A program made the position numbers and the translations under genes. This document shows, in pieces, positions 34,183 to 43,620 of a DNA stretch of 64,000 nucleotides. The stretch's first letter is position 1. Every line of letters begins with the position of its first letter. The notes under the pieces were generated by a model. That model worked only from the letters and a program-made list of their open reading frames with translations. It ran no database searches and was not told the DNA's origin. The DNA comes from Paenibacillus hexagrammi (GTDB lineage: Bacteria; Bacillota; Bacilli; Paenibacillales; NBRC-103111). The stretch lies in contig NZ_CP090978.1 in NCBI RefSeq assembly GCF_021513275.1, positions 186,001-250,000 of the forward strand, written 5' to 3'.

Positions 34183-34605
34183 ATGGAAACTAGAGATGTC
34201 ATTTCATTCATTTCAAAAATTAGAGAGAAAGTAAACCGTTTTCTTGTAGCGGAGATGACGAAGCGCGGCATAGAAGGTATAGCTACTTCGCATGGTGATA
34301 TCATTTATGCCTTAGCGAACCATTCCAGACTCACCATGGCTGAGATCTCCAAGGTCATTCATAAGGATAAATCTACCGTAACGGCACTTGTTGACAAGTT
34401 GGTTCGGCTGGGATATGTGACCAAGGAAAGGGATAGAGAGGACACGAGGGTAGTTTATGTAGCCTTAACCCCAAAGGGGATTGAACTACAGCCGATGTTC
34501 GAATCCATTTCGGAAGAACTGTTAGAACAGTTTTACAACAACATCACGGACAAGGAAAAGGAAGACCTGCTTACGATTCTAAAAAAGATTCACAGCAACT
34601 TTTAA
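34183..34605 (+). CDS. MarR-family regulator
   Basis: 140 residues, a MarR winged helix: THGDIIYAL-like entry, LTMAEISKVIHKDKSTVTALV recognition region, and the wing GYVTKERDREDTRVVYVALTPKG. Dimerisation helices at both ends. There is no Shine-Dalgarno before ATG 34183 and the TATAAT ends only six bases earlier, pointing to a leaderless transcript. It lies 53 bases before the hydrolase gene, whose upstream region carries an inverted copy of the box in this promoter; it likely represses both until a small phenolic or lipophilic ligand binds. Confidence 0.85.
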   Translation: METRDVISFISKIREKVNRFLVAEMTKRGIEGIATSHGDIIYALANHSRLTMAEISKVIHKDKSTVTALVDKLVRLGYVTKERDREDTRVVYVALTPKGIELQPMFESISEELLEQFYNNITDKEKEDLLTILKKIHSNF

Positions 34606-34616
34606 ATTTTTTTACT

Positions 34617-34636
34617 CATATAGTTTGATATAAAAC
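34617..34636. promoter_or_regulatory. Candidate MarR operator before the hydrolase
   Basis: ATATAGTTTGAT followed by ATAAAACTAA forms an imperfect inverted repeat and shares ATAGTTTGAT with the MarR promoter (opposite orientation). Confidence 0.45.
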
Positions 34637-34658
34637 TAAATAAAGGGGGAATTTGATT

Positions 34659-35480
34659 ATGAAAGATTACACGAAAGATTTACCGGCGCATGTTGAAAAG
34701 CACATGGGGGAGAACGACTTGTTTGTAGAGATATTCGAGGGATTGGACCGACAGGACGTGATAGAACCTAGACCTCCGTTACTGTTCGTACACGGTGCTT
34801 ATACAGGTAGTTGGATGTGGAGCAGATACATGCCTCACTTTATCCGCGAAGGCTGGTCATGCCATGTTATGAATTTGAGAAGTCACTATAAAAGCAGATC
34901 GCTAGATTTGACGAAGGTTACTTTCGAGGATTACTTGGAGGATGTCAAGGAGGTTATCAAGGCGTGTGGCGCTCCCCCGATCCTCATCGGGTTTAGTATG
35001 GGAGGGATTTTGGGTCAGAAGCTAGCCGAAACAGTTGAGCTTGCAGGATTAGTGCTGGTTGATTCGGTGATAAGCAGGGAAGTTTTTGATAGAGTGCCTT
35101 ACAAAGAATTGGAGCGAATGCTGCCTAATCTGATATTGCCCGCGCCGGAGCGAGAAGAGCATTTAAGCATCGATGAAACGGCAGATGACATTGCTTTTCA
35201 AAAGAAGTACTTGAGCATGGAGTCATGGAAGGCGGTTCACGCTTTTGCTTATACCCATGATTCCAAAGGCATTGCCGTTGACAGCAGTCTCATTACTTGC
35301 CCTTGTCTGGTTGTCAAAGCAGTCAATTGTGAGGAGGATGACCTTCGGGGCCAGGTGTCAGCGGAGCTCCTTCGCGCAGCGTATACAGGGATTTGGAACA
35401 CGACTCATACGGGTGTGCTCGTAGGACAGCGATATACAGAGGCTGTCGATGCCATCTTGGAGTGGATGAAAAGATTCTGA
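34659..35480 (+). CDS. Alpha/beta hydrolase
   Basis: 273 residues. The nucleophile elbow is GFSMGG (Ser near residue 116), the oxyanion region LLFVHGAYTGSWMW (HG), with an acid in the C-terminal half and a catalytic His in NTTHTGVLVG. No signal peptide. GGGGGA precedes ATG 34659. Esterase or lactonase-like; controlled by the MarR protein just upstream, so detoxification of an ester or lactone is a reasonable guess. Confidence 0.83.
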   Translation: MKDYTKDLPAHVEKHMGENDLFVEIFEGLDRQDVIEPRPPLLFVHGAYTGSWMWSRYMPHFIREGWSCHVMNLRSHYKSRSLDLTKVTFEDYLEDVKEVIKACGAPPILIGFSMGGILGQKLAETVELAGLVLVDSVISREVFDRVPYKELERMLPNLILPAPEREEHLSIDETADDIAFQKKYLSMESWKAVHAFAYTHDSKGIAVDSSLITCPCLVVKAVNCEEDDLRGQVSAELLRAAYTGIWNTTHTGVLVGQRYTEAVDAILEWMKRF

Positions 35481-35513
35481 GCGGCTGCAGCACTTTCGCC
35501 TAAATTCGCAACT

Positions 35514-35591
35514 GTCGATAAAGCGGAATGGAGGGCTGAGAAGTTTCGGAGAACATCTACTTAAGTTTGTAAGGGACGCGGCTTTAACGAC
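35514..35591. repeat. MITE-like intergenic repeat, short copy
   Basis: GTCGATAAAGC at the left and GCTTTAACGAC at the right are inverted ends. Interior GGGCTGAGAAGTTTCGGAGAA matches the interiors of the copies at 9921-10085 and 39259-39366 (core: GCT-CAG-AG-TTTCGGAGAA). Confidence 0.5.
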
Positions 35592-35592
35592 A

Positions 35593-35623
35593 ACAGGCTC
35601 CCGATTCTAGATCGGAAGCCTGT
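35593..35623. terminator. Bidirectional terminator between hydrolase and MFS genes
   Basis: ACAGGCT-C-CCGAT and ATCGG-A-AGCCTGT form the stem. Confidence 0.7.
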
Positions 35624-35628
35624 ATATG

Positions 35629-37083
35629 TTATCCCGTTTGCTCCGCTAAGGAGCGGGTCTTTTTGCGCTGATCTCTGAGGATGAAGGTTAGCGGCACGGC
35701 GAATAAACAGATGATGACGGCCACTAGGAAAACGTCCTGCACACCGAGCGTCATCCCTTGCTCCTTCACGGCTAGTAGGCCGGAAGCGGATCCGTCGCTA
35801 AGCTCCTGTTGGTGAGTGAGCGATCTGGTGGCGAGCAAGGAGCTGAATACGCCGATCGACAATGCGCCGGTAGCCTGCCGGATCCAGTTCGTCACTGCCG
35901 AGGCGTGACCGGATCGTTCCTTAGGAATGGATGACATTCCTGCATTCATGACCGGCATGTAGGACAAGGCAATTCCGACATAACGGATTGTCATCCATGC
36001 CGATACATACAAATGGGTGGCCTGCAGGTTCAGGCGGCTAAGCTCCCAGTTGGAAAGAACAAGCAGTGCGATTCCGCCCATAATGAGCCAAAATGGACCG
36101 ACACGCGGGTAAAGTTTACCGATGATAGGCGAAGATACGGCCATGACGATGGAACCAGGCAGCAGCACCAGCGCGGTATTCAAAGGTGTTGAATGCTGAA
36201 CGTCCTGAAGAAATACAGGAATTAGAAAGGTACCGGAGTAGAGGGAAGCGGTAATGATACAATTAATGATTAGACTGTACGTAAACCGGCTTGTTTGAAA
36301 GACGCTCAAATTAAGCAGAGGCTCCTTCAGGGACAGCTCGCGTCTAATAAAGTAGACAAGCGTTACGGCCCCGACAAGCAGACAAGCGATCGTCTTCCAG
36401 GAGGTCCAGCCCCAGCTGTTTCCTTCTGTAAACGATAAAATAAACAAGGTGCTGCTCAGTAAAACCGTAACGAAGCCGGGAAGATCGAATGTTTTTGAGG
36501 GTTTGGCCTGCTGATGGGGCAGGCATTTGGCAGCAACAGTGATAGCGACCACGCCAATCGGCACATTCAGAAGAAATAAGGATTGCCACCCCCAATACTC
36601 GGTCATCCAGCCTCCAAGTGTCGGGCCAAAGGCAGGAGCAAGCATGGAGGATAAGCTCCATAGGCTCATTGCGAACGGCTGCCGATCTTTTTCAATGTAT
36701 TGGTAGACCATGGTTAAAGTAGTCGGTATGATCAGACCGCTGAACACACCTTGCAAAATTCGAAAAAGCACTAAAACTTCAATGTTCCATGCTAGCGTAC
36801 AGAGCGCAGAGAACAAGGTGAAGCCGGATAACGCGAAAATATACAGCCGTTTGTAGGTCCATCTGTCGCCAAAATAACCTACGACCGGAGCGATTACGCC
36901 TGTTGCCAGCAAAAATCCGGTTATCATCCATTGGACTTCGCCCAATTCGGCATGAAAGTCTTTGAGGAAGATTGGGAATGCTACATTAATTGTTGTCGAG
37001 CTTAGAATGGACATGAAATTGCCGAAAAAAATTGCTAACATCACAAGCCAGAACGTTGATGTACTGCCTTTCTTTGCTGCCAC
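35629..37083 (-). CDS. DHA2-family (EmrB/QacA-like) MFS efflux pump
   Basis: 484 residues with 14 predicted membrane helices. Motif A-like GYFGDRWTYKRLY lies between TM2 and TM3, and motif C-like PAFGPTLGGWMTEYWGW in TM5 is characteristic of drug antiporters. It exports hydrophobic toxic compounds using the proton gradient. The start is GTG 37083 with GAGGTGG upstream. It is divergent from a MarR gene with a set of palindromic operators in between, the standard arrangement for ligand-induced efflux. Confidence 0.88.
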   Translation of the reverse strand: MAAKKGSTSTFWLVMLAIFFGNFMSILSSTTINVAFPIFLKDFHAELGEVQWMITGFLLATGVIAPVVGYFGDRWTYKRLYIFALSGFTLFSALCTLAWNIEVLVLFRILQGVFSGLIIPTTLTMVYQYIEKDRQPFAMSLWSLSSMLAPAFGPTLGGWMTEYWGWQSLFLLNVPIGVVAITVAAKCLPHQQAKPSKTFDLPGFVTVLLSSTLFILSFTEGNSWGWTSWKTIACLLVGAVTLVYFIRRELSLKEPLLNLSVFQTSRFTYSLIINCIITASLYSGTFLIPVFLQDVQHSTPLNTALVLLPGSIVMAVSSPIIGKLYPRVGPFWLIMGGIALLVLSNWELSRLNLQATHLYVSAWMTIRYVGIALSYMPVMNAGMSSIPKERSGHASAVTNWIRQATGALSIGVFSSLLATRSLTHQQELSDGSASGLLAVKEQGMTLGVQDVFLVAVIICLFAVPLTFILRDQRKKTRSLAEQTG

Positions 37084-37126
37084 TGCCTCTCCACCTCTTC
37101 TGTATAAAAGCTTTTTTTATATATAG

Positions 37127-37178
37127 TTGTATGATACAATCAATTAACGGTACTTGTATTATACAACTATATAGTTGT
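37127..37178. promoter_or_regulatory. MarR operator array between the efflux pump and its regulator
   Basis: Two perfect sites TTGTAT-N-ATACAA at 37127-37139 and 37154-37166, plus an overlapping 16-base perfect palindrome ACAACTATATAGTTGT at 37163-37178. The spacing places them across both divergent promoters. Confidence 0.7.
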
Positions 37179-37219
37179 AAGTCAATAGAAGTTAGAGAAG
37201 TGACGGGGAGTGAATCGCT

Positions 37220-37633
37220 ATGGATGAAAAGGATTTGGAGCTGATCGATTACGAACTCGTTGTTTTTATACGCAGATGTTCCTTGGATAAGGAGCTAGGG
37301 GGCTTGGACAGGTCGACATATACGCTGCTTACGCAGCTATCCAAGAGCGGTGGACCGGCAGGGGTCAAAGCTCTGGCTGACGAGTTTCGATTGGATGTGT
37401 CAACGATCAGCAGGCAAACAACTGTCCTGGAGAGCAAGGGGTATGTGCAGCGGCTTCAAGATCCCACAGATGGTCGATCCAGCAAGTTTCAAGTGACGGA
37501 GGAAGGGATGCGCAAGCTGGAAGAGGCCAAAAAAGCTCGGCTTGCCAGGCATGCGCAGCTATTTCAAGATTGGACGGATGCGGAGCGGCGGCAATTTGGT
37601 GAGCTTTTGGCTAGGTTGAACCGCACCTTTTAG
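37220..37633 (+). CDS. MarR-family repressor of the efflux pump
   Basis: 137 residues. Winged helix with GVKALADEFRLDVSTISRQTTVLESKGYV (key residues LDVSTISRQ) and wing DPTDGRSSKFQVTEEG. Dimerisation helices frame it. One Cys near residue 15 (RRCSLDK) could serve as a redox sensor as in OhrR-like members, but that is speculation. GGGGAG is nine bases upstream. Divergent from the MFS gene with shared operators. Confidence 0.85.
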   Translation: MDEKDLELIDYELVVFIRRCSLDKELGGLDRSTYTLLTQLSKSGGPAGVKALADEFRLDVSTISRQTTVLESKGYVQRLQDPTDGRSSKFQVTEEGMRKLEEAKKARLARHAQLFQDWTDAERRQFGELLARLNRTF

Positions 37634-37641
37634 CTAAATAC

Positions 37642-37684
37642 AAAGGACTGTCCCCACAGAGACGTTTACGGGAACAGTCCTTTT
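37642..37684 (+). terminator. Terminator after the marR-like gene
   Basis: AAAGGACTGT and ACAGTCCTTTT with inner CCC/GGG pairing. Confidence 0.8.
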
Positions 37685-37756
37685 CTCTATTAAAATCGGG
37701 ATCCTTAAAGCATACCTGAATTAGCTTCGAAGCTAACAGGCTGCTCTTAGGGGGAT

Positions 37757-38353
37757 CTAATGAACACTGCGGTAAGTATGCAGCAGAACCTGAAGCTGCT
37801 CCATGATAAACCGGACATGCTTGCCGTCTCTGCTTAATCTGCTCGCCATGACACTGCCCTCCAGAGAGGAGACGATGAAGGACGCGACCGATTCCACGTC
37901 CAGATCAGACCGGAACTCCCCGGAAGAGATGCCTCCCCTTAAAATATCCCCAATAAGAAGCAGCATGTACTCATAGGCAGCCAAAGCTTTCTCCCGAAGC
38001 AGCGGAAATGTGTCGTCACTTTCGACAGCCGTATTGAGCAGAGGACACCCTCCTTTAATCGGCGGATTGTGGACGGGATCGATGTGAACCTGACAGACGG
38101 ACATGATTTTGTCTATGGCCGTATCTGAGTTTTGAATGGCTGCAGACATCTGCTCCAATAATACCCGCCCCGCGTATTCAAATGCCTCCACGGCGATTTC
38201 ATCCTTGTTCGAGAATCTTCGATAGAGGCCCCCTTTTGTTAAGCCCGTGATATCCATAATGTCTTGAATCGATGAACCTGCATATCCCTTTTGATTAAAT
38301 AGCTCTGCGGATTTCATAATGATATGTTTCCGTGTCGCTTCGTCTTTACGCAT
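37757..38353 (-). CDS. TetR-family repressor
   Basis: 198 residues. HTH: SAELFNQKGYAGSSIQDIMDITGLTKGGLYRRFSNKDEI (key residues SIQDIMDITGLTKGGLYRRF). The C-terminal domain includes GGCPLLNTAVESDD, found in YxaF/LmrA-like TetR proteins. Divergent from the metallo-beta-lactamase-fold gene; a large perfect palindrome lies between them and covers that gene's start site, so it probably represses its neighbour and itself. Confidence 0.87.
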   Translation of the reverse strand: MRKDEATRKHIIMKSAELFNQKGYAGSSIQDIMDITGLTKGGLYRRFSNKDEIAVEAFEYAGRVLLEQMSAAIQNSDTAIDKIMSVCQVHIDPVHNPPIKGGCPLLNTAVESDDTFPLLREKALAAYEYMLLLIGDILRGGISSGEFRSDLDVESVASFIVSSLEGSVMASRLSRDGKHVRFIMEQLQVLLHTYRSVH

Positions 38354-38408
38354 GGGAATCCTCCGTGTAAGTCCGTTTTCCTTTTTGAAATCTATTGTAA
38401 CATTTCTC

Positions 38409-38467
38409 TTGCATGTAAAGACATAATCAAGTAAGATGAAACCGAACCGAACGGTTCGGTTCGGTTT
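38409..38467 (+). promoter_or_regulatory. Promoter plus 29-bp perfect palindrome (TetR operator)
   Basis: TTGCAT (38409-38414) and TAAGAT (38432-38437) are spaced 17 bases. The operator at 38439-38467 is a perfect palindrome centred on one G; half-sites are AAACCGAACCGAAC and GTTCGGTTCGGTTT. It covers +1 to about +30. Confidence 0.75.
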
Positions 38468-38492
38468 TTCAAAAGAAGAAGGGTGGTTATTT

Positions 38493-39226
38493 ATGATGAT
38501 GAGTCATATCAAAATTGTTCGTATTCCGATTCTCCCCATGTACATGGTGAATGCCCATCTCATTGTCGGACCTGACGGATGCATACTTGTCGATGCTGGG
38601 GTGCCCGGTTCCGAGCATAAGATCGAGAGAGCCTTGGCTAAGGAACGGCTAACCTTCAAGGATATTAAGCTTATTGTTGTGACTCATGCGCATGTGGACC
38701 ATGCCGGGAGTGCGGCAGTGCTCCGCGAAAAATCGGGAGCGCCGATACTGGCTCATGAGGGGGATGCCAAGCATTTTAGCCGGGAAACCCCTATGACCTT
38801 CTGCCCTACGGGGTGGGTGAGCCGTTTGTTTATCAAGACACCGTTTATTTTTCAACCGTATGTACCTTTTGAAGCCGATATCCAAGTGACAAGACAGTCC
38901 GTGATTAGCTTGGACCGATACGGGATTCCGGGGAAGATCAGACATACGCCCGGGCACACCGCAGGCTCCATCTCGGTAGAGCTTGAGTCGAATCAGGCGC
39001 TAGTCGGAGACCTGGTTGCTTCGGGCATCTTGCTAGGGGGATTGTCAGAACCTCACGTGCGATACGTCCGCCTTTTGAAGATGACCCTCACATGGTTGCG
39101 CGTGAACTAAACCGTCTATTGGAATCAGGAGTGGAAACTTTTTATATGGGGCACGGCGGTCCTTTACATGCTCGTGAGGTGAAGCGTCATGCCCAGATGC
39201 TGGCGAAACTTCCTGCAAACAAATAG
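38493..39226 (+). pseudogene. Metallo-beta-lactamase-fold hydrolase, frameshifted
   Basis: Repaired length about 244 residues. The metal-binding motif THAHVDHAG (HxHxDH) is followed by RHTPGHTAGSISVEL and the third ligand region VGDLVASG. At five G (39036-39040) one base seems missing; the frame then continues IVRTSRAIRPPFEDDPHMV to LPANK and TAG 39226, and includes the last ligand in YMGHGGP. Family members hydrolyse thioesters, lactones or similar substrates. Controlled by the divergent TetR protein. Confidence 0.8.
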
Positions 39227-39258
39227 CTGACCCGCAGACAGTAGGTAGTTACTGATTG

Positions 39259-39366
39259 TTGATAAAGGAAGATGAGGGGCTTCAGTAGTCAACCGCGCTC
39301 GGAGAAAAGCCGCTGAAGCCCGATTAGCTCCAAATTTCCATAGATATCGAATTTCACACTTATCGA
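39259..39366. repeat. MITE-like intergenic repeat, middle copy
   Basis: About 108 bp with ends TTGATAAAGG and CTTATCGA. Interior contains GGGCTTCAG and CTGAAGCCC as an inverted pair around CGGAGAAAAGCCG. Same family as 9921-10085 and 35514-35591. Confidence 0.5.
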
Positions 39367-39374
39367 TTCTCTAT

Positions 39375-40502
39375 TCAACGCCCCCTACGTTTACGGTTCC
39401 TGCGATGCTCCATGATCCATAGCACTATGAATATGCCTACTGCAATCAGGATCGGCAAGAGATTCATAACCAGCAACTTGCTGGGAAGAGCAGCTCCGGT
39501 TTTTGAATTGCTCAAATTCGCTGCTTCAGCTTTCGAACTGCTCAAATTCGAAGCTCCCGTGCTGCTTGCTCCTGGTGAAGAACTGCTTGAATCTCCTGCC
39601 TGCAGATTGCCGCCTTGCATCTCTCCATTGCTGCCCTCACCGAACATATCTGAGTCATTGGGCAAATAATCCGTGTAGATGCCGTACACACCAAGCTTCA
39701 GCATGGCATCGATATCTTCCTGTGCGTTCACGGTATGCACATACGTGCGGACTCCTTCCTCGTTTAAAGCCTTCACCAACTCAGGCATCATCTGCGCCCG
39801 CTCTACAGGCATCGCTACCGTCTGAATGCCATTCTCCTTCACGAACTTGACCGTTTCTTCTTGGGATTCATTGGATAAATATAAGGAATACAGCTTGTTT
39901 GGAAAAGGATAAATGTCCATGACCTCATGGTACATGTCTTGTGTGTACAGCTCGGGGATCATCCGGTCCAGAACGGAAGGGTCGATACGGTCGGCCGTTT
40001 GTTTGATTTGCTCGAACTGCTTTCGCACGAGGTTCAGATCCGTTTCCTTCGTATCGGTGACGAAGTAGATGTCGGGATAGAGGTGCATGAGCCTGACGAT
40101 ATCCCGGAAGGAGAGCGGCATAAATTTGCCTAATATTTTCACTTTCTTGAATTCGTTCATATCCAGAGGCTCACCGATTTGGGACTCGGGTAAGTCAAGC
40201 TTCAGCCTTTCTGCGGTATAAGGCAGCCAGTCATGCCGAGCAGCCAACTTCCCGTCCTCCGTCAATATCAAATCAGCCTCGAAGACGCGATGCCCTTTTT
40301 GATAATTCAACACAAAAGCTTCATACGAATTCGTATAAGCCGTATCGCTAATTCCGCCCATGCCATGAGCAATCATCCGATTAGATGTCCATTCAGGTGA
40401 ACCCTGCACTTCCTGCGCTTGCGCTTGGGCCGTTGAGCAGCTTGACAGGATCAACATTCCGCTAAGTGCAGCGGCAATCACAAAGCATAAGAGTCGTTTC
40501 AT
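39375..40502 (-). CDS. Lipoprotein glycerophosphodiester phosphodiesterase with C-terminal TM
   Basis: 375 residues. A signal peptide ends in the lipobox ILSSC. The GDPD TIM barrel starts MIAHGMGGISDTAYTNS and has FEADLILTEDGKLAARHDW, with His-Glu-Asp metal and catalytic residues. After the barrel comes a Ser/Gly-rich spacer (about 275-330) and a second membrane helix, then a basic tail NRKRRGR. It would hydrolyse glycerophosphodiesters, or act on teichoic acids, at the outer face of the membrane. An N-terminal lipid anchor plus C-terminal TM is unusual. Confidence 0.82.
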   Translation of the reverse strand: MKRLLCFVIAAALSGMLILSSCSTAQAQAQEVQGSPEWTSNRMIAHGMGGISDTAYTNSYEAFVLNYQKGHRVFEADLILTEDGKLAARHDWLPYTAERLKLDLPESQIGEPLDMNEFKKVKILGKFMPLSFRDIVRLMHLYPDIYFVTDTKETDLNLVRKQFEQIKQTADRIDPSVLDRMIPELYTQDMYHEVMDIYPFPNKLYSLYLSNESQEETVKFVKENGIQTVAMPVERAQMMPELVKALNEEGVRTYVHTVNAQEDIDAMLKLGVYGIYTDYLPNDSDMFGEGSNGEMQGGNLQAGDSSSSSPGASSTGASNLSSSKAEAANLSNSKTGAALPSKLLVMNLLPILIAVGIFIVLWIMEHRRNRKRRGR

Positions 40503-40737
40503 ACGATCTTCTCCTCTCTCTGTGCGGTTAACCTGCTACCCTACATGGTATCGATCATGTTGCGTGTATATCCTGAATACTTGCTGAAATTACCGGAGAT
40601 CAAGCTATTTCCAATTTCATGGGGAGGTACGTGTAGGGTGAAGCATGTTATACTATCCAATGTTACGGAGTAGCATTTGGTGCAAGTATCATGCAAGAAT
40701 ACGATATTTAGAGATTTGGATAGCAGGTGGGACATAC

Positions 40738-41142
40738 ATGGAAATCAAACAAATTGGCCAAGAAATGACATGGTCGATCAGGCAGCGAGTGCTCTGGCCG
40801 AGCAAAGATATCGCCTATGTTCAGTTGGAGGAAGATGCACAGGGTGTGCATTACGGCGTCTATCTTGGAGAGGAGCTTGTCTCCGTGATTTCGCTATTCG
40901 TAGAGGGCGAGGAAGCCCAGTTTCGCAAGTTCGCGACCCTCGAACAGGAGCAGGGAAAAGGCTATGGCAGCAGGCTGCTGGCTTACATATTAAAGGAGCT
41001 AGAGCATAGAGGTATCAAAAGAGTCTGGTGCAATGCGCGACAGGATAAAGCGCCGTTCTATCAGAGATTTGGGATGATCCCGACCGGCCAGGTCTTTGTT
41101 AAAGAAGATGTATCGTATGTGATCATGGAAAAAGCTTTGTAA
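40738..41142 (+). CDS. GNAT-family N-acetyltransferase
   Basis: 134 residues, a compact GNAT domain. Motif A is LEQEQGKGYGSRLLAYI (pyrophosphate loop QGKGYG), motif B NARQDKAPFYQRFGM, and the protein resembles the ElaA/YjcF-like small acyltransferases. AGGTGGG precedes ATG 40738. It ends 17 bases before the helicase gene and may be cotranscribed. Acceptor unknown. Confidence 0.85.
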   Translation: MEIKQIGQEMTWSIRQRVLWPSKDIAYVQLEEDAQGVHYGVYLGEELVSVISLFVEGEEAQFRKFATLEQEQGKGYGSRLLAYILKELEHRGIKRVWCNARQDKAPFYQRFGMIPTGQVFVKEDVSYVIMEKAL

Positions 41143-41159
41143 GTGGAGAGGGCAGAGCA

Positions 41160-43483
41160 ATGGCAAGCGAAGCGTATTTTGATAGGAAAAAACGAGAAAA
41201 TGGCGTCGATCTGAACGAGGCCCAAAAGAAAGCGGTGCTGCACACGGATGGAGCGCTGCTTCTATTGGCTTCGCCCGGCTCAGGGAAAACGACGACGCTC
41301 ATGATGAGGATCGGCTATCTGATCGAGCAAAAGGGTGTCCATCCCGCGAGAATCAAGGCGGTGACGTTCAGCCGGGCCTCCGCAGGGGATATGCAGCAGC
41401 GGTTTAAAAGCTGTTTCCCGGGCTGCCGCCGGTTGATTTTTCGACGATCCACAGTCTTGCCTTTGAAGTGATGCGGGAGCATTTTCGCAAGACCGGGACG
41501 GCTTACAAGCTGATTGAAGGCGAAGTGAGCGCTGAGGAGATGGAGGATCTGGCGTCTGATCAGATGCCTCTGCATAAGAAGTTTATTTTGCGTCATTTGT
41601 TTCAGACCGTTACCGGAGAGAACATCACGGATGATCAAATGGAGGAGCTGACGACGTACATCAGCTTCGTAAAGAACAAGCTGCTGCCGGAGGCGCAGTG
41701 GGCTGACGTCAAGTGTGAGGTTCCGCAGGCGGAGCGGGTGCTGAAGGAGTACGAATCGTTCAAGCGCACCGGAGCGGACAAGCTGCTCGTCGATTACGAC
41801 GACATGCTGACTTACGGCAATCAGGCGCTGGAGAGTGATAAGCAGCTGCTGGCCAAGTACCAGCGCCGCTACGATTATGTGCTGACCGATGAAAGCCAGG
41901 ATACGTCTCTCGTACAGCATGCCATCATCGAGAAGCTCGTTCGCTCGCACGGCAATTTGTGCGTAGTGGCCGATGACGATCAGTCGATCTATACGTGGCG
42001 GGCGGCGGAGCCGGAGTATTTGCTGAATTTCAAGAGGGTGTATCCGCAGGCGGCGACACTGATGATGGAGCAGAATTATCGTTCCTCGCAGGAGATTGTG
42101 GAGACGGCGAACCGTTTTATCAAGCGGAATAAGAACCGCTATGATAAAAATATGTTCACCAACAATCCTAAGCATAAGCCGATCGTAATTAAGAATTTGA
42201 CCGATTACAAGTTTCAAGCCAAATATGTCGTCGGGCAAATTGCCACACAGGTGAACCTTAGCGAGATTGCCGTGTTGTATCGCAACAATGCTTCGTCCAT
42301 TATGCTGATGAATGAGTTCGACCGTGCGGGCATTCCTTTTTACATGAAGGATACGGATAACCGCTTTTTTTCTCATTGGGTCGTGGAGGATGTACTGAAT
42401 TTCATGCGGATGAGCTTTAATGACCGGCGTCCGGATTTGCTCCAGAAGATTCATACCAAGTGCAGCGGTTATATTACAAAGAAGCAGATGGCTGCGCTGA
42501 TGGAGCTGCCGCTTAGCGGCAAATCGGTCTTTGATCTGTTGGTCGAGCATGTTCCTCTGCAGGATTATCAGGTGAAGCAGCTGCAGGATAGCAAGGAAGC
42601 GTTCGAGCAGATGCGGGGCATGGCTCCTCTGCAAGCACTGCGGACAATTCGGGGCAAGCTCGGCTATGAGAAGTCGATTGATAAAATGTGCGAGAAGTTC
42701 GGGTTTCGCCGGGATCTGCTCATCGGCATTCTTAACACGCTGGAAGCAATTGCCGAAACGCTCGAAACGATGGAGGAATTCGCGGCAAGGCTCAAGCATT
42801 TGGAAGGGGCTTTGAAAACCTCCAAGTTTAACAAAAATGAGAATGCCGTTACGCTATCAACGCTGCATAGCTCCAAGGGTCTGGAGTTCGATCGGGTGTA
42901 CATGATCGATTTGATTGAAGGAGTCCTTCCGGCGTCCGACGATATCCAGAAGTTCGCAAAAGGGCAGAAAGAGCAGATGGAAGAATCCGCTAGGCTCTTC
43001 TACGTGGGCATGACGAGGGCGCGGAAGCATCTGGAGCTGCTCTCGTACAGGTCCAGAGACGGTGAGGAGACCGCCGAGTCTCAGTTTGTGACCGACGTGC
43101 GGCTGATTATCAGCCCGCCCAAGTTGGACGTGCCTGCCGGGGCGGGGGCACGGGGAAGCGCTGCCGGCGATGGCTTCGCTGGTGCGGCGGCGCGTGGCAG
43201 CAGTTCAACCGGCAGCAGCGCCAGCGCTGGCTCCAGCGGCAGGCCGAGAGCCAGGAGCGGCGGCAAGCCGATCGTTCCGGTGAATCCGCGGGCGATTCGG
43301 GAGCTGTCCGGCCTGCAGGTGGGCTGCGCCGTGAGACACGGCGCCTTTGGCGACGGGGTCGTCAGCATGCTGGGGGCGGATATGGTGGAGATCCGCTTCG
43401 AATCGGGTCTCAAGAAGCTGTCCGTCAACGCCTGCTTGGAGAGAGGGTTGCTGGAGCCTGGCGGCTCGGGGCATGCCAGTTAG
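41160..43483 (+). pseudogene. UvrD/PcrA-type superfamily 1 helicase, frameshifted
   Basis: Repaired length about 774 residues. Walker A ASPGSGKTTTLMMRI, motif II LTDESQDTS, VVADDDQSIYTWR, QNYRSSQEIV, LSTLHSSKGLEFDRVY and LFYVGMTRARKHLEL cover the SF1A motifs. A Gly/Ser/Ala-rich linker (about residues 645-690) leads to a PcrA-like C-terminal domain with VRHGAFGDGVV. The frame breaks at 41409-41415, in AAAAGCTG; one more C joins it to LFPGLPPVDFSTIHSLAFEVMR. This is not the housekeeping pcrA by context (no ligA); an accessory DNA repair helicase is likely. Confidence 0.82.
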
Positions 43484-43562
43484 ACCTGCGTTCGGCCAGG
43501 TCCATGGGCGTCATTCTTTGATTTTGAATCTTGCCTAGCGTAGGCGGCGCATCGCGCTTGAA

Positions 43563-43620
43563 TAACAGCGGCAGTCTTAGGGGGCCTGAGTGATCCCGGA
43601 CTCCCGCTGTTTTCTTTTTT
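43563..43620 (+). terminator. Terminator after the helicase gene
   Basis: AACAGCGG pairs with CCGCTGTT, followed by TTCTTTTTT. The rest of 43484-43805 shows no gene I can support. Confidence 0.75.

Noticed and set aside
41315..42799. 494-codon open frame antisense to the helicase
   Set aside because: Leu/His/Arg-rich shadow of the helicase coding strand.
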